Source: Caulobacter soli
GTDB lineage: Bacteria > Pseudomonadota > Alphaproteobacteria > Caulobacterales > Caulobacteraceae
Reading direction: 5' to 3'
Assembly (NCBI RefSeq): GCF_011045195.1
Contig: NZ_CP049199.1
Coordinates: 4,757,501-4,821,500 of the forward strand
DNA: 64,000 nucleotides
Shown here: positions 35,931 through 46,500 of the stretch, one piece after another
How the letters are laid out: each line of letters begins with the position of its first letter
How positions within the stretch are numbered: position 1 is the stretch's first letter
The notes under the pieces: generated by a model
The model's database searches: none
What the model was told of the DNA's origin: nothing
What the model saw: only the letters and a program-made list of their open reading frames with translations
Translations under genes and position numbers: made by a program

Positions 35931-36797
35931 ATGACCACCACGCCCTCGGCCGCCGCTTCCGGCCAGTTCCGCATCGGCGGCGACCTTCCCGTCAACCGCC
36001 TGGGCTTCGGCGCCATGCGGATCACCGGCCCGGGCATCTGGGGCGAGCCGGAGGACCGTGACGAGGCCCTGCGCGTGCTCAAGCGCCTGCCCGAGCTGGA
36101 GGTCGACTTCATCGACACCGCCGACAGCTATGGCCCGTTCGTCAGCGAGGACCTGATCGCCGAAGCCCTGGCGCCCTACCCCAAGAGCGTGATCGCCACC
36201 AAGGGCGGCCTGACCCGCGTCGGCCCCGGCGCCTGGCCGCCCGTCGGCCGTCCGGAATATCTGCGCCAGTGCGTGCTGATGAGCCTGCGCCGGCTGAAGA
36301 TCGAGCGCATCGACTTGTGGCAGTTGCACCGCATCGACGCCAAGGTGCCGCGCGACGAGCAGTTCGGGGTGATCGCCGACATGCAGAAGGAAGGCCTGAT
36401 CCGCCACGCGGGCCTCAGCCAGGTCAGCGTCGAGGAGATCCAGGCGGCCCAGAAGCACTTCAAGGTCGCCACGGTGCAGAACCTCTACAACTTGACCGAC
36501 CGGACCAGCGAGGCGGTGCTCGACCACTGCGAGGCCGAGGGCATCGGCTTCATTCCCTGGTATCCGCTGGCCTCGGGCGACCTGGCCAAGCCCGGCGGCG
36601 TGCTCGACGCGATCGTCCACAAGACCGGCGCCACGCCCAGCCAGATCGCCCTGGCCTGGGTGCTCAAGCGCAGCCCGGTGATGCTGCCCATCCCCGGCAC
36701 CAGCAAGGTCAAGCACCTGGAGGACAACGTCGCCGCGGCCGGGATCACCCTGTCGGACGAGGACTTCGCGGCCCTGGACAAGGCGGCGAAGGCCTAA
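35931..36797 (+). CDS. Aldo/keto reductase
   Basis: 288 residues, TIM barrel. Catalytic tetrad: Asp in DTADSYG, Tyr in the same segment, Lys in IATKGGL, His in LWQLHRID. Late motifs are [28 protein letters not shown] for NADPH. Likely an NADPH-dependent carbonyl reductase of the AKR type; the substrate is unknown. The 195-base gap before it holds no other recognisable gene. Confidence 0.88.
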   Translation: MTTTPSAAASGQFRIGGDLPVNRLGFGAMRITGPGIWGEPEDRDEALRVLKRLPELEVDFIDTADSYGPFVSEDLIAEALAPYPKSVIATKGGLTRVGPGAWPPVGRPEYLRQCVLMSLRRLKIERIDLWQLHRIDAKVPRDEQFGVIADMQKEGLIRHAGLSQVSVEEIQAAQKHFKVATVQNLYNLTDRTSEAVLDHCEAEGIGFIPWYPLASGDLAKPGGVLDAIVHKTGATPSQIALAWVLKRSPVMLPIPGTSKVKHLEDNVAAAGITLSDEDFAALDKAAKA

Positions 36798-36809
36798 GCT
36801 GATCCGTCT

Positions 36810-36862
36810 CCCTCTCCCCTTGCGGGAGAGGGTGGCCCCGCAACGCGGGGTCGGGTGAGGGG
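36810..36862. repeat. Palindromic element, CTCTCCCCTTGCGGGAGAGG type
   Basis: cctctccccttgcgggagag and ccccgcaacgcgggg form two hairpins. A partner in the opposite direction, ending ccttctcccgcaagggagaagg, is at 36920-36969. The two flank the shared terminator. Confidence 0.75.
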
Positions 36863-36873
36863 TTGAAGACCAG

Positions 36874-36910
36874 AAAAGCCGCGACAGCCGAAAGGCCGGT
36901 CGCGGCTTTT
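36874..36910. terminator. Bidirectional terminator between the aldo/keto reductase and pheA
   Basis: AAAAGCCGCGAC and GTCGCGGCTTTT are a perfect 12-bp inverted repeat, with T/A runs at each end, so both convergent genes are stopped. Confidence 0.9.
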
Positions 36911-36919
36911 GCGTTTATC

Positions 36920-36969
36920 GACCCTCATCCGCCAGCTTCGCCGACACCTTCTCCCGCAAGGGAGAAGGT
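36920..36969. repeat. Palindromic element, inverted partner of 36810-36862
   Basis: accctcatccgcc then ccttctcccgcaagggagaaggt. Ends 8 bases short of the pheA stop codon. Confidence 0.7.
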
Positions 36970-36976
36970 TTCAGGA

Positions 36977-37825
36977 TCAGACCCGATCCCGGAACGGGTC
37001 CGCCGGATAGACTCCCAGAATCTCGAACTTGTCGGAGAAGAACTTCAGCTCGTCGAACGCCAGGGCCAGTGGGCGATCCTCCGGCCGGCCGTCGACCTCG
37101 GCGTAGAAGAAGGTGGCCGTGAAGGCCCCGCCCTCCATGTAGCTTTCCAGCTTGGTCATGTTGACGCCGTTGGTCGCGAAGCCGCCCAGGGCCTTGTAGA
37201 GCGCGGCCGGCAGGTTGCGGACCTTGAACACGAAGCTGGTCACGCAGCGGTGGGTGAACGGCGGCGGTTCGGGCGACTTCTCGGCGGTCATCACCAGGAA
37301 GCGCGTGGTGTTGTTGCGCGCGTCCTCGATGTCGCGGGCCAGGATGTCCAGGCCGTAGATCTCGGCGGCCAGGGCGGGAGCCACGGCGGCGCGGGTCGGG
37401 TCGGGCTTCAGCGCCAGGGCCTTGGCGGCGCCCGCCGTGTCGCCGGCGCTCTCGTGGGCCAGACCCAGCTTCTTCAGGCTCTGGCGGCACTGGCTGAGCG
37501 CGATCGGCATCGAGCAGGCGATCTTCACCGTCTCCAGCGTCACGCCCGTATTGGCCATCAGCTGGAAGCGGATCGGCTTGAAGCGCTCGCCGATGATCTT
37601 CAGGCCCGAAGAGGGCAGCAGGTGGTGGACGTCGGCCACCCGGCCGGCGATCGAGTTCTCGATCGGGATCATGCCCAGCTGGCAGGCGCCGGTCTTGATG
37701 GCCTCGAACGCCTCCTCGAAGGTGGCGCAGGGCACGGCCTCGTAGTCCGGGAAGTACGTCCGGCAGGCCTCGTGGCTGTTGGCGCCGGGCTCGCCCTGGA
37801 AGGCGATCTTCTTGAGGATGCTCAT
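36977..37825 (-). CDS. pheA: Prephenate dehydratase
   Basis: 282 residues, a monofunctional enzyme without chorismate mutase. Catalytic domain (about 5-185): FQGEPGANSHEA, GMIPIENSIAGRV and NNTTRFLV with the catalytic Thr. The ACT domain (about 195-275) has NLPAALYKALGGFATNGVNMTKLES, ending YM instead of the usual RP of the ESRP phenylalanine-binding motif. It converts prephenate to phenylpyruvate. The start overlaps the kdsB stop by 4 bases. Confidence 0.95.
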   Translation of the reverse strand: MSILKKIAFQGEPGANSHEACRTYFPDYEAVPCATFEEAFEAIKTGACQLGMIPIENSIAGRVADVHHLLPSSGLKIIGERFKPIRFQLMANTGVTLETVKIACSMPIALSQCRQSLKKLGLAHESAGDTAGAAKALALKPDPTRAAVAPALAAEIYGLDILARDIEDARNNTTRFLVMTAEKSPEPPPFTHRCVTSFVFKVRNLPAALYKALGGFATNGVNMTKLESYMEGGAFTATFFYAEVDGRPEDRPLALAFDELKFFSDKFEILGVYPADPFRDRV

Positions 37826-38562
37826 GCTGGCTTTCCGGCCGCATAAGCGCGCGCCGCTTCGAGATCAGAGGGATTGTCGACCGAGATCGGGGCCTCGGCG
37901 GCCACGGCGGCGCGCAGGGACAGGCCCAGCTCCATGGCCCGCAGCTGTTCCAGCTTTTCGCGCTTCTCCAGCGGCGAGGGCGGGGCGGCGTTGAAGGCTT
38001 CCAGCGCGGCGCGGCGATAGCCGTAGATGCCGATGTGGCGCCAGACGGGGGCGTCGCCATAGAGGGTGGAGCGGGTGAAATAGAGCGCCCGGCCCGACAG
38101 GCCGTCCTGCTCCATGGCCAGCACGGCCTTGACCACGTCGGGGTTGGCGCGGTCGGCGGGCGAGGCTTCGGGCGCCACCACGGTGGCGATATCGCACCCG
38201 GGATGGGCGCTCAGCAGGTCGGCGCAGGCGCTCAGCACCGACGGTTGCACGAACGGCATGTCGCCCTGCAGGTTGATGACCACGTCGTGGCGGCGTTCGG
38301 GGTCGAGGACCTCCAGCGCGGCCAGGATGCGGTCGGAGCCCGAAGGCAGGCCTGGATCGGTCAAAACCGCCAGGCCGCCGGCCTTCTTGACCGCGTGGAC
38401 GATCGAAATGTCGCCCGCCGCCACCGCCACCGGACCGATTCCCGCCGCCTGGGCCTGGCGCAGCACGCGCACGATCATCGACACGCCGCCGATGTCGGCC
38501 AACGGCTTGTCCGGGAGGCGAGTGGCCGCCATGCGGGCCGGAATGACGACGATAGGGTTCAT
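37822..38562 (-). CDS. kdsB: 3-deoxy-manno-octulosonate cytidylyltransferase
   Basis: 246 residues. Nucleotide-binding VIPARMAATRLPDKPLADIGG, NLQGDMPFVQP (metal site) and HIGIYGYRRAALE are the KdsB motifs. It activates Kdo as CMP-Kdo for lipopolysaccharide. Divergent from the cytochrome gene; leads the kdsB-pheA pair. Confidence 0.95.
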   Translation of the reverse strand: MNPIVVIPARMAATRLPDKPLADIGGVSMIVRVLRQAQAAGIGPVAVAAGDISIVHAVKKAGGLAVLTDPGLPSGSDRILAALEVLDPERRHDVVINLQGDMPFVQPSVLSACADLLSAHPGCDIATVVAPEASPADRANPDVVKAVLAMEQDGLSGRALYFTRSTLYGDAPVWRHIGIYGYRRAALEAFNAAPPSPLEKREKLEQLRAMELGLSLRAAVAAEAPISVDNPSDLEAARAYAAGKPA

Positions 38563-38720
38563 GAGAGGCCGTTGCGGGTCAAAACCGTTGCTGCCCGGTT
38601 GCGCCCCGGGCGGTAGCGTGTAAGAGACGCGAGCGCAACATGGAGCGCACGGGGGAAACCTCCGGGCGCGGATTCGGGCCTGTCGATCAGACGGCCCCCA
38701 AGAGGCTGGTAAGGCTTTAG

Positions 38721-39422
38721 ATGAGCGACCTGACGTTCAATAAGATCGCTGGCGGCGTGCTGCTGACCGGCCTGATCATTTTCGGCCTGCGGGAAGCGTC
38801 GGACATCGTTTTCGCCAAGCACGAGCTGGAAAAGCCGGGCTACGAGATCGCCGTCGCCGAAGACACCGGCGGAGCCGGCGCCGTGGCCGAGGTCGCGCCT
38901 GACTGGGGCAGCGTCCTGACCCCGGCCAATGTCGCCGCCGGCCAGGCCGTCAGCGCCAAGTGCGCCTCGTGCCACAACTTCACGCCCGAGAATCACACGG
39001 GTCCCGGCCTGTTCGGCGTGGTGGGCCGCAAGCCCGGCACCCACCCGGCCTTCGCCTATTCGGCGGCCATGGTCGATTTCGGCAACAAGAACCCCGTCTG
39101 GGACTACGACCACCTCGACACCTTCCTGAAGGCGCCGGGCAAGGACGTCTCGGGCACCAAGATGACCTTCGTCGGCCTGAAGAAGCAGGAAGACCGGATC
39201 GCCATCATCGCCTATCTGCACAGCCTGGGTTCGAGCCTGCCGATCCCGGCGCCGAAGCCGGCGGGGGCGGCTCCCGCCCCCGCCGCTGGCGCCGCTCCGG
39301 CGGCTGGCGCGGCCGCTTCGGGCGCCGCCCCCGCGGCTCCGGGCGCTCCGGCTCCGGCCGGCGCTGGCGCTCCCGCCGCTGGCGCGCCGGCCACCCCGGC
39401 CCCGGCCGCGACGAAGTCCTGA
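38721..39422 (+). CDS. Membrane-anchored class I cytochrome c (CycM/c552-like) with Pro-Ala tail
   Basis: 233 residues. One uncleaved helix near the start (IAGGVLLTGLIIFGL), a heme c domain with KCASCHNF and a Met ligand in GTKMTFVGL (about 75-175), then a C-terminal tail of about 60 residues made almost only of Ala, Pro and Gly. CycM-type cytochromes carry electrons from the bc1 complex to the aa3 oxidase. The tail is longer than in the homologues I know and probably acts as a flexible periplasmic spacer. Confidence 0.9.
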   Translation: MSDLTFNKIAGGVLLTGLIIFGLREASDIVFAKHELEKPGYEIAVAEDTGGAGAVAEVAPDWGSVLTPANVAAGQAVSAKCASCHNFTPENHTGPGLFGVVGRKPGTHPAFAYSAAMVDFGNKNPVWDYDHLDTFLKAPGKDVSGTKMTFVGLKKQEDRIAIIAYLHSLGSSLPIPAPKPAGAAPAPAAGAAPAAGAAASGAAPAAPGAPAPAGAGAPAAGAPATPAPAATKS

Positions 39423-39450
39423 TCGACTTCAGTCCAGACCAAGATCAAGA

Positions 39451-39483
39451 GGCCGCGAAGTTCGCTTCGCGGCCTTTTTCTTT
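39451..39483 (+). terminator. Rho-independent terminator of the cytochrome c gene
   Basis: GGCCGCGAAG and CTTCGCGGCC pair perfectly, followed by TTTTTCTTT. It is 28 bases after the stop codon. Confidence 0.93.
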
Positions 39484-39602
39484 GCCTTCATTCCAGGCGC
39501 CCCAGCCGCCGTCGAAACGCCTGCAGCAAAGCTGCCTTGCGGCCTTTTCCCATTCCGTGAGTAGAGTATCGGACCGTACCGCCATACCGGAACCGTTCGA
39601 CC

Positions 39603-40133
39603 ATGACTCTTCGCCCGCTGGCCGCCACAGCTCTCGCCGCGATGCTGATCGCCGCCCCGGTCTCGGCCCTCCCCAGCTTGGCCTGGGCCGCCAAGGCGCC
39701 GACCGTGGCCCTGAAGTCGCTGGCCGACCTGCCCACGCCCCTGCCCTATCCCTATGACGAGAAGGCCGACGCCGAGGCCGACGTCGCCGCCGCGCTGAAG
39801 CGCGCCAAGAAGGCCCACAAGCTGACCCTGATCGATTTCGGCGGCAACTGGTGTCCCGACTGCCGGATCTTCGCCGGCCTAATCGAGCAGCCCGACCTCA
39901 AGGCCTTCGTCGACAAGCACTACGAGGTCGTGACCGTGAACGTCGGCCGCTACGACCAGAACATGCAGATCCCGGCCCGCTACGGCATCGACAAGCTGAA
40001 GGGCGTGCCGACCTTCCTGGTCGTCGACACCAAGGGCAAGCTGGTCAATCCCGACGCCCTGTTCGCCCTGACCGACGCCCGCCACATGACCCCACAGGCG
40101 CTGGCCGACTGGCTGGCGCAGTGGACGAAGTAG
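39603..40133 (+). CDS. Periplasmic thioredoxin-family protein
   Basis: 176 residues. Signal peptide up to about residue 30 (TALAAMLIAAPVSALPSLAWA). The thioredoxin fold has the active-site motif NWCPDCR and cis-Pro GVPTF; the CxxC with Pro-Asp in the middle is unusual and occurs in a subset of thioredoxin-like reductases. Probably a periplasmic disulfide reductase, perhaps for cytochrome maturation given the neighbour, but that is inference. Confidence 0.85.
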   Translation: MTLRPLAATALAAMLIAAPVSALPSLAWAAKAPTVALKSLADLPTPLPYPYDEKADAEADVAAALKRAKKAHKLTLIDFGGNWCPDCRIFAGLIEQPDLKAFVDKHYEVVTVNVGRYDQNMQIPARYGIDKLKGVPTFLVVDTKGKLVNPDALFALTDARHMTPQALADWLAQWTK

Positions 40134-40142
40134 GCTGACGCC

Positions 40143-40273
40143 GCGGGACGCCCCCTCCGTCGGGCTTCGCCCGCCACCTCCCCCGTTACACGGGTGAGGA
40201 GCGACCTTCTCCTCCCCTGCGAAGCGGGGGAGGTGGCGCGGTGCGCAGCGCCGTGACGGAGGGGGCGTCCCGC
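40143..40273. repeat. Composite palindromic repeat with 19-bp perfect terminal inverted repeats
   Basis: GCGGGACGCCCCCTCCGTC at 40143-40161 is the exact reverse complement of 40255-40273. Inside are gggcttcgccc, cccgttacacggg, a ctgcgaagcgg hairpin and gcgcggtgcgcagcgc. Size (131 bp) and terminal repeats give it a MITE-like look; the shared inner modules link it to 574-695, 30409-30543 and 35154-35295. Confidence 0.85.
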
Positions 40274-40278
40274 CGCCG

Positions 40279-41105
40279 CTAAGGCCTACGCCATCCCGTC
40301 ACCGACCCGCCGCCCGCCGCCTCGACGCGGGCGATCGCCTCGGCCAATGGTTCCACGGCCACGGCCATGTGATGGGCGTTGGCGTGCAGGATGGTGTCGG
40401 CGTCCAGCAGGATGGCCACGTGGCCCTTCCAGAACACCAGGTCGCCGCGCCGGCGCTCGGCCTGCGTGATCGGCGCGAAGAAGGCCAGTTGCATGTCGGT
40501 GTCGCGCGGGACCGCCTGGCCGCACGCCGCCAGGGCCTGCTGCACCAGGCCCGAACAGTCCAGGCCCAACGATTCGCGGCCGCCCCACTGGTAGGGCGCG
40601 CCGAGATAACCTTCGGCCACCGCCACGTAGTCCGACAAGGCCACGCCCACCGGCGCCAGGTGGGCGGAGACGAACCAGCCCGTGCCCTCGCCCTTGGCGA
40701 ACCGGCCCTCGGTCGCCTCGATCGTGGCCAGGGCGTTCAGCGAATACAAGCCCACCGGCCGTGACTTGATGTTCGGCTCGGCGAAGGCGTAGGTGCGCGG
40801 GACCGCGACCTGATGGGTGGCCAAACCGCCCAAGGCCGCCAAGTCGTCCTCGGCGACGAAGCCGACATAGCCGTCGCGCGTCGCCTGGCCCCAGGCGAAG
40901 CCGTCCTGGACGTCCAGCACCCGGAAGAGCTCGCCGAACAGCAGCTGGTCCCACTGCTCGGCCATCGGATGGGCGGCCTTGCGCAAGGCGGCGGTCGGGA
41001 CCGCGACCTGGCGCGGCTTGGGCGTCTCGTAACGTTCGGCGGCGACCAGGCCTTGCAGGTCCAGGTCCGCCAGGTCCGGACGGGCCAAGGTCAGGCGGGG
41101 ATCGC

Positions 41106-41109
<4 letters not shown>
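40279..41109 (-). CDS. NlpC/P60 family cysteine peptidase with SH3-like repeats
   Basis: 276 residues. The first 150 residues carry two SH3-like stretches (ELFRVLDVQDGFAWGQATRDGYVGFV and the later GWFVSAHL). The catalytic domain has Cys in LDCSGLVQQAL, His in GHVAILLD and HANAHHM. No signal peptide. Such proteins cut murein peptides, usually between D-Glu and meso-DAP. Its start lies inside the stop of the M17 gene (ATGA), pointing to a shared role in murein peptide recycling. Confidence 0.88.
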
Positions 41110-42527
<1,418 letters not shown>

Positions 42528-42627
42528 GGGCGGGCCCCTAAGCAACGATGGGGAAGGTGGAAATTATGCTTAACGATTCCTTGAGGGCCGCGCGCGAGGA
42601 TGCCGGACCGTCGGGAGATACCTCTTC

Positions 42628-43449
42628 ATGTGTCGCAAGCGCGCGCTCCTCGCAACCGTTCTCGGCTCCATCGCGCTGATGGCGGCCTCGGCTCAGGCCG
42701 CCAGCAAGCCCGCGCCCCCCTCGTCCTTGGCAGCGCCGGTCGCCACGTCCGAAGCGCCGCGCAAGGCCTCGCCGGCCGAGCGGGCCGAGGCCAGCCGCGC
42801 CGATCCGCTGACCCGCATGGCCTTCTGGTCGAACGAGGTCGAGCGCGACGGTCGCGACCTCGAGGCGGGCGTCGCCCTGTCCCAGGCCCTGCGCGACCTG
42901 GGCCGCTATGACGAGGCCGCCGACGCCGCCGACCGCGTCCTGGTCTTCGCCCCCAGCAACTACGACGCGCTGATGGAGCTGGCCCGGGCCAATGTGGCGC
43001 GTGGCCAGGGTTTCTACGCCATCGAGCCGGGCCGCAAGGCCGCCGCCCTGCAGCCGAACAACTGGCGTCCGCTGTCGCTGCTGGGCGTGGCCTATGAGCA
43101 GGCCAAGCGTGACGACGAGGCCCTGGCGGCCCATCGCCAGGCCGTGGCCCTGGCCCCGAACGAGGCGATCCCCCTGGCCAACCTGGCCATGCATCTGGCC
43201 GCCAGCGGCGACCTGCCCGGCGCCGAGGCCCAGCTGCGCAAGGCCGCCACCCTGCCCACCGCCACTATTCAGGTCCGCCAGAACCTAGCCCTGGTGATCG
43301 GCCTGCAGGGCCGCCTGGACGAGGCCGAGAAGCTGGCCCGCCAGGACCTGCCGCCGGAGTCGGTCGACAACAACCTGGCCTGGCTGCGCGCCGCCATCGG
43401 CCAGGAAAGCACGACCCGCTCGTGGAACGCGGTCAAGGCCGGCGGCTAG
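42628..43449 (+). CDS. tadD: TadD-like tetratricopeptide repeat protein
   Basis: 273 residues. A signal peptide (ALLATVLGSIALMAASAQA) without a clear lipobox, a Pro-Ala linker, then about four TPR units (RDLGRYDEAADAADRVLVFAP, LLGVAYEQAKRDDEALAAHRQAVALAP, LAASGDLPGAEAQLRKAATLP). TadD helps assemble the secretin of Tad pili. It is on the opposite strand to tadC and separated from it by the RTX gene. The identity as TadD depends on the neighbourhood; the TPR content itself is certain. Confidence 0.72.
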   Translation: MCRKRALLATVLGSIALMAASAQAASKPAPPSSLAAPVATSEAPRKASPAERAEASRADPLTRMAFWSNEVERDGRDLEAGVALSQALRDLGRYDEAADAADRVLVFAPSNYDALMELARANVARGQGFYAIEPGRKAAALQPNNWRPLSLLGVAYEQAKRDDEALAAHRQAVALAPNEAIPLANLAMHLAASGDLPGAEAQLRKAATLPTATIQVRQNLALVIGLQGRLDEAEKLARQDLPPESVDNNLAWLRAAIGQESTTRSWNAVKAGG

Positions 43450-43470
43450 GCCGCTTCGGAAGCGAAAACC

Positions 43471-43556
43471 CCATCCTTCGACAGGCTCAGGATGAGGCTT
43501 TCTACCGCCCGGCCCGCACGACGGTCCTCATCCTGAGCATGTCGAAGGACGAGGAC
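43471..43556. repeat. Inverted repeat, CCTTCGACAGGCTCAGGATGAGG type
   Basis: ATCCTTCGACAGGCTCAGGA is mirrored by TCCTGAGCATGTCGAAGGAC across a 38-base centre. The element is widespread in alphaproteobacterial genomes. It lies between the convergent tadD and RTX genes and can serve as a two-way terminator. Confidence 0.8.
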
Positions 43557-43578
43557 CACACCGTGGCCGGAATAGCCG

Positions 43579-46500
43579 CTAGAGGAAGAAGTCGCTCGCC
43601 GTGAACGACGTCACGCCGGTGACGTGAAGATAGAAGTCGGCAAGGCCGTCACCGTTCACATCGCCCTGAAGGGTGCTGCTTCCCCCCGATACGTCGTAGC
43701 GCAGCTGGCCCCTGACGCCGGTGAAGGCCGACGTCCCGATCAGGGTGAAGGCCTGGTCGAGGCTGTTGAACGGGTCGGTGTCGATGTTGGCGAAATCGAT
43801 CCGGTCCACGCCGCTGGTGAAATCGGTGATCACGTCGTGATCGATCTCGGCCACCGTGTTGAAGTCGAAGTTGTCGGCTCCGCCGCCGCCGGTGATCACA
43901 TCGCGGCCCAGGCCGCCGATGATGCGCTCGCCCGCGGACGAGCCGATGAAGATGTCGTCCCCGCCCCGCAGGTCGGTGAAGGTGATGCCCGACACCGCGA
44001 CCCCCGAAAGGTCGAAATTGTCGGCGCCGTCGGTGAAGCCCATGCCGGTATGGCTCGTGCCGTTGATGCTGTCGGCGATGATGGCCTCGATGCTGGTCAT
44101 CGAGCTGATGTTGATGATCGAATAGTCCGAGGCGGCGACCAGGGTGTCGTAGCCGTCGCCGCCGTCGACCGCGGAGATGCCCGCGCTCTGGTAGAAGCTG
44201 ATCCTGTCGTTGCCGCCGCCGGTATAGATGATGTCGTTGCCGCCGTTGCTGACCACGTTGTCGTAGCCCGCCGAGCCATAGACGATATCGTTGCCGAGGC
44301 CCGCGTCGATCCACTGGACCCGAGTGACGACGATGTCGCGCAGGTCGATCACGTCGTCGTTCGCGGTGCCGACGATCTGGGTGTTGCCCAGGCTGTTGCC
44401 CCGGATCTCCTCGATCCCGTGCAAGCCGATGAAGTTGATCCAGATGCTGTTGTCGATCGCCTCGACCCTGTCCCAGCCGTTTCCGCCGTAGATCTGGTCG
44501 ATGCTCGGATTGGTGGTGATGTGGATGATGTCGTCGCCGTCGCCCGTGTCGATGAAATCGAACCCGGTGCCGCCGTCGACGATGTCCGTTCCCGTGGTCC
44601 CGTAGAAGGTGTCGTTACCGCCGTTGAGGTGAACGAGGGCCAGGCTGCCCGTCACGACGAGGTTGCGCAGATCGATGACGTCGTCGCCCTGGGAGGCGAC
44701 GAAGATCACGTTGCTGAAGCCGTTGGTGGAAATTTCCTCGACCCCGGTCATCGACTGGATTTCGAAGGCGGCGTTGTTGCCGTTGGCGATCAGCTTGTCC
44801 CAGCCGCCCCCGCCGTCGATGGTGTCGTAGCGGCTGTCGGCGCCGCCGAAGATGAAGGTGTCGTTGCCCAAGCCGCCCGACAGTATGTCGGTGCCGCCGG
44901 CGCCGGAGATCGTATCGTCGCCCGCGCTGCCGATGATGGTGTCGCCCTGCACGCCGCCGGAAATCCCGGCGATCCTGTCCAGTACGATGTTGCTGAAGTC
45001 CAGGCTGCCGGGGGCGCCCGGCCACATCATGCCTAGCCACACGCCCGCGAGGCCGCCCGAACTGATCTTCTCGACATTGACCAGGGCCGCGAAGCTGTAG
45101 GTCCTGTTGCCGACGCTGGCCCGGACCTCGTCGAAGCCCGCGCCGCCGTCAAAGCCGTCGGAGCCCCAGCCATCGGTGCCGTACATGTACATCAGGTCGT
45201 CGCCGTTTCCGCCGATGCAGGCGTCCGCCCCCTCGCCGCCGTCGATGATGTCGTTGCCGTCGAGACCGTAGATGACGTCGTTGCCGGCTTCCCCAAGGAT
45301 AATATCGTTCCCGGCGGTGCCCATGATGGTGTCGTTGCCGGCGCCGGCATAGACGCTCATCGAGCCGATGGTGGCTATGGCGCTGAAATCCCAGTTGTCG
45401 TTGCCGGAGCTCGCTCGGAAACCGACGTTCGAGAAGCCACCGCTGTCGATGACCTCAATCGCCGCCATCGACCTGACGGTGAGGATCACATTGCTGGCGG
45501 TGAATTTGAGGGTGTCGGTTCCGGCGCCGCCGTCGACGATGTCGGACTCCGACGTGGTGTCCATCAGGAAGGTGTCGTTACCGCCGCCGCCGTACAGGTT
45601 GTCGTTGCCCGCGCCGCCGATGAGGATGTCGTCGCCCACCCCGCCGACCAGGGTGTCGGCGCCGCCCAGGCCGGAGAGCTGCCAGTCCTGAACGTCGGGC
45701 ACGGTGAAGCTGTCGTTCCCCGCCGTGCCGGTCCAGTAGCTGTCGATCTCGTCGATCAGGTTGATGACGATGGCGCCCGTGCTGGACAGCAGGCCATCGG
45801 AGGCCTGGACGGTGATGGTGTGGCTGGCCTGGGTGTCGTGGTCCAGCAGGCTGGCGTTGGCCACGGTGACCACGCCGGTCGTGGCGTTGATGGCGAAGCG
45901 GCCGCCCGCGTCGTTGGTCAGGCTGTAGGTCACCGCGCCGCCGTGCGGGTCGGGCGCGGCGATGGTCAAGCCGCCGACCACGGTTCCATTGGTGGCGTGT
46001 TCGGACACCAGGGTGGGCGCGCCGTTGACGTCGGTCGGGACGGCCGGGGCGAGGTTCAGCACGTCGATGACGAAGGCGGCGCTGGCCGACTGCGTCCCGC
46101 TGGCGGCCTGGATGATGATCTGGTGCGAGGTCGCCGCCTCGTAGCTCAGCAGGTTGGCGTTGGCCACGGTGACCACGCCGGTCGCGGCGTTGATGGCGAA
46201 CCGGCCGCCGGCGTTGTCGAGCAGGCTGTAGACCAGCGGACCGCCGTGGACGTCGGCGGCGCTGATCGAAAGACCCGCGACCACCGCGCCGTTCACCGCG
46301 CCCTCCGAGATGGTGTTGGCCGTCGCGTCGCCATCGACCGGCGCGTCGTTGGCGACGTTGGTCACGGCGATGGTGAAGACCTGGCTGCTGAACGCGCCCT
46401 GGGCGTCGGTGGCGCGCACCGTGATCTGGTGCGAGGCGGCGGTCTCGAAGTTCAGCAGGCCGGCGTCGGCCACGGTGACGACGCCGGTCGCCGCGTCGAT

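Noticed and set aside
39429..39818. Short minus-strand frames (82 and 129 residues) opposite the thioredoxin-like gene
   Set aside because: Opposite a gene with signal peptide and WCPDC site; the frames cross the cytochrome terminator and have no ribosome site.
43471..43556. CRISPR-like repeats between tadD and the RTX gene
   Set aside because: It is a single inverted pair, not direct repeats with spacers.
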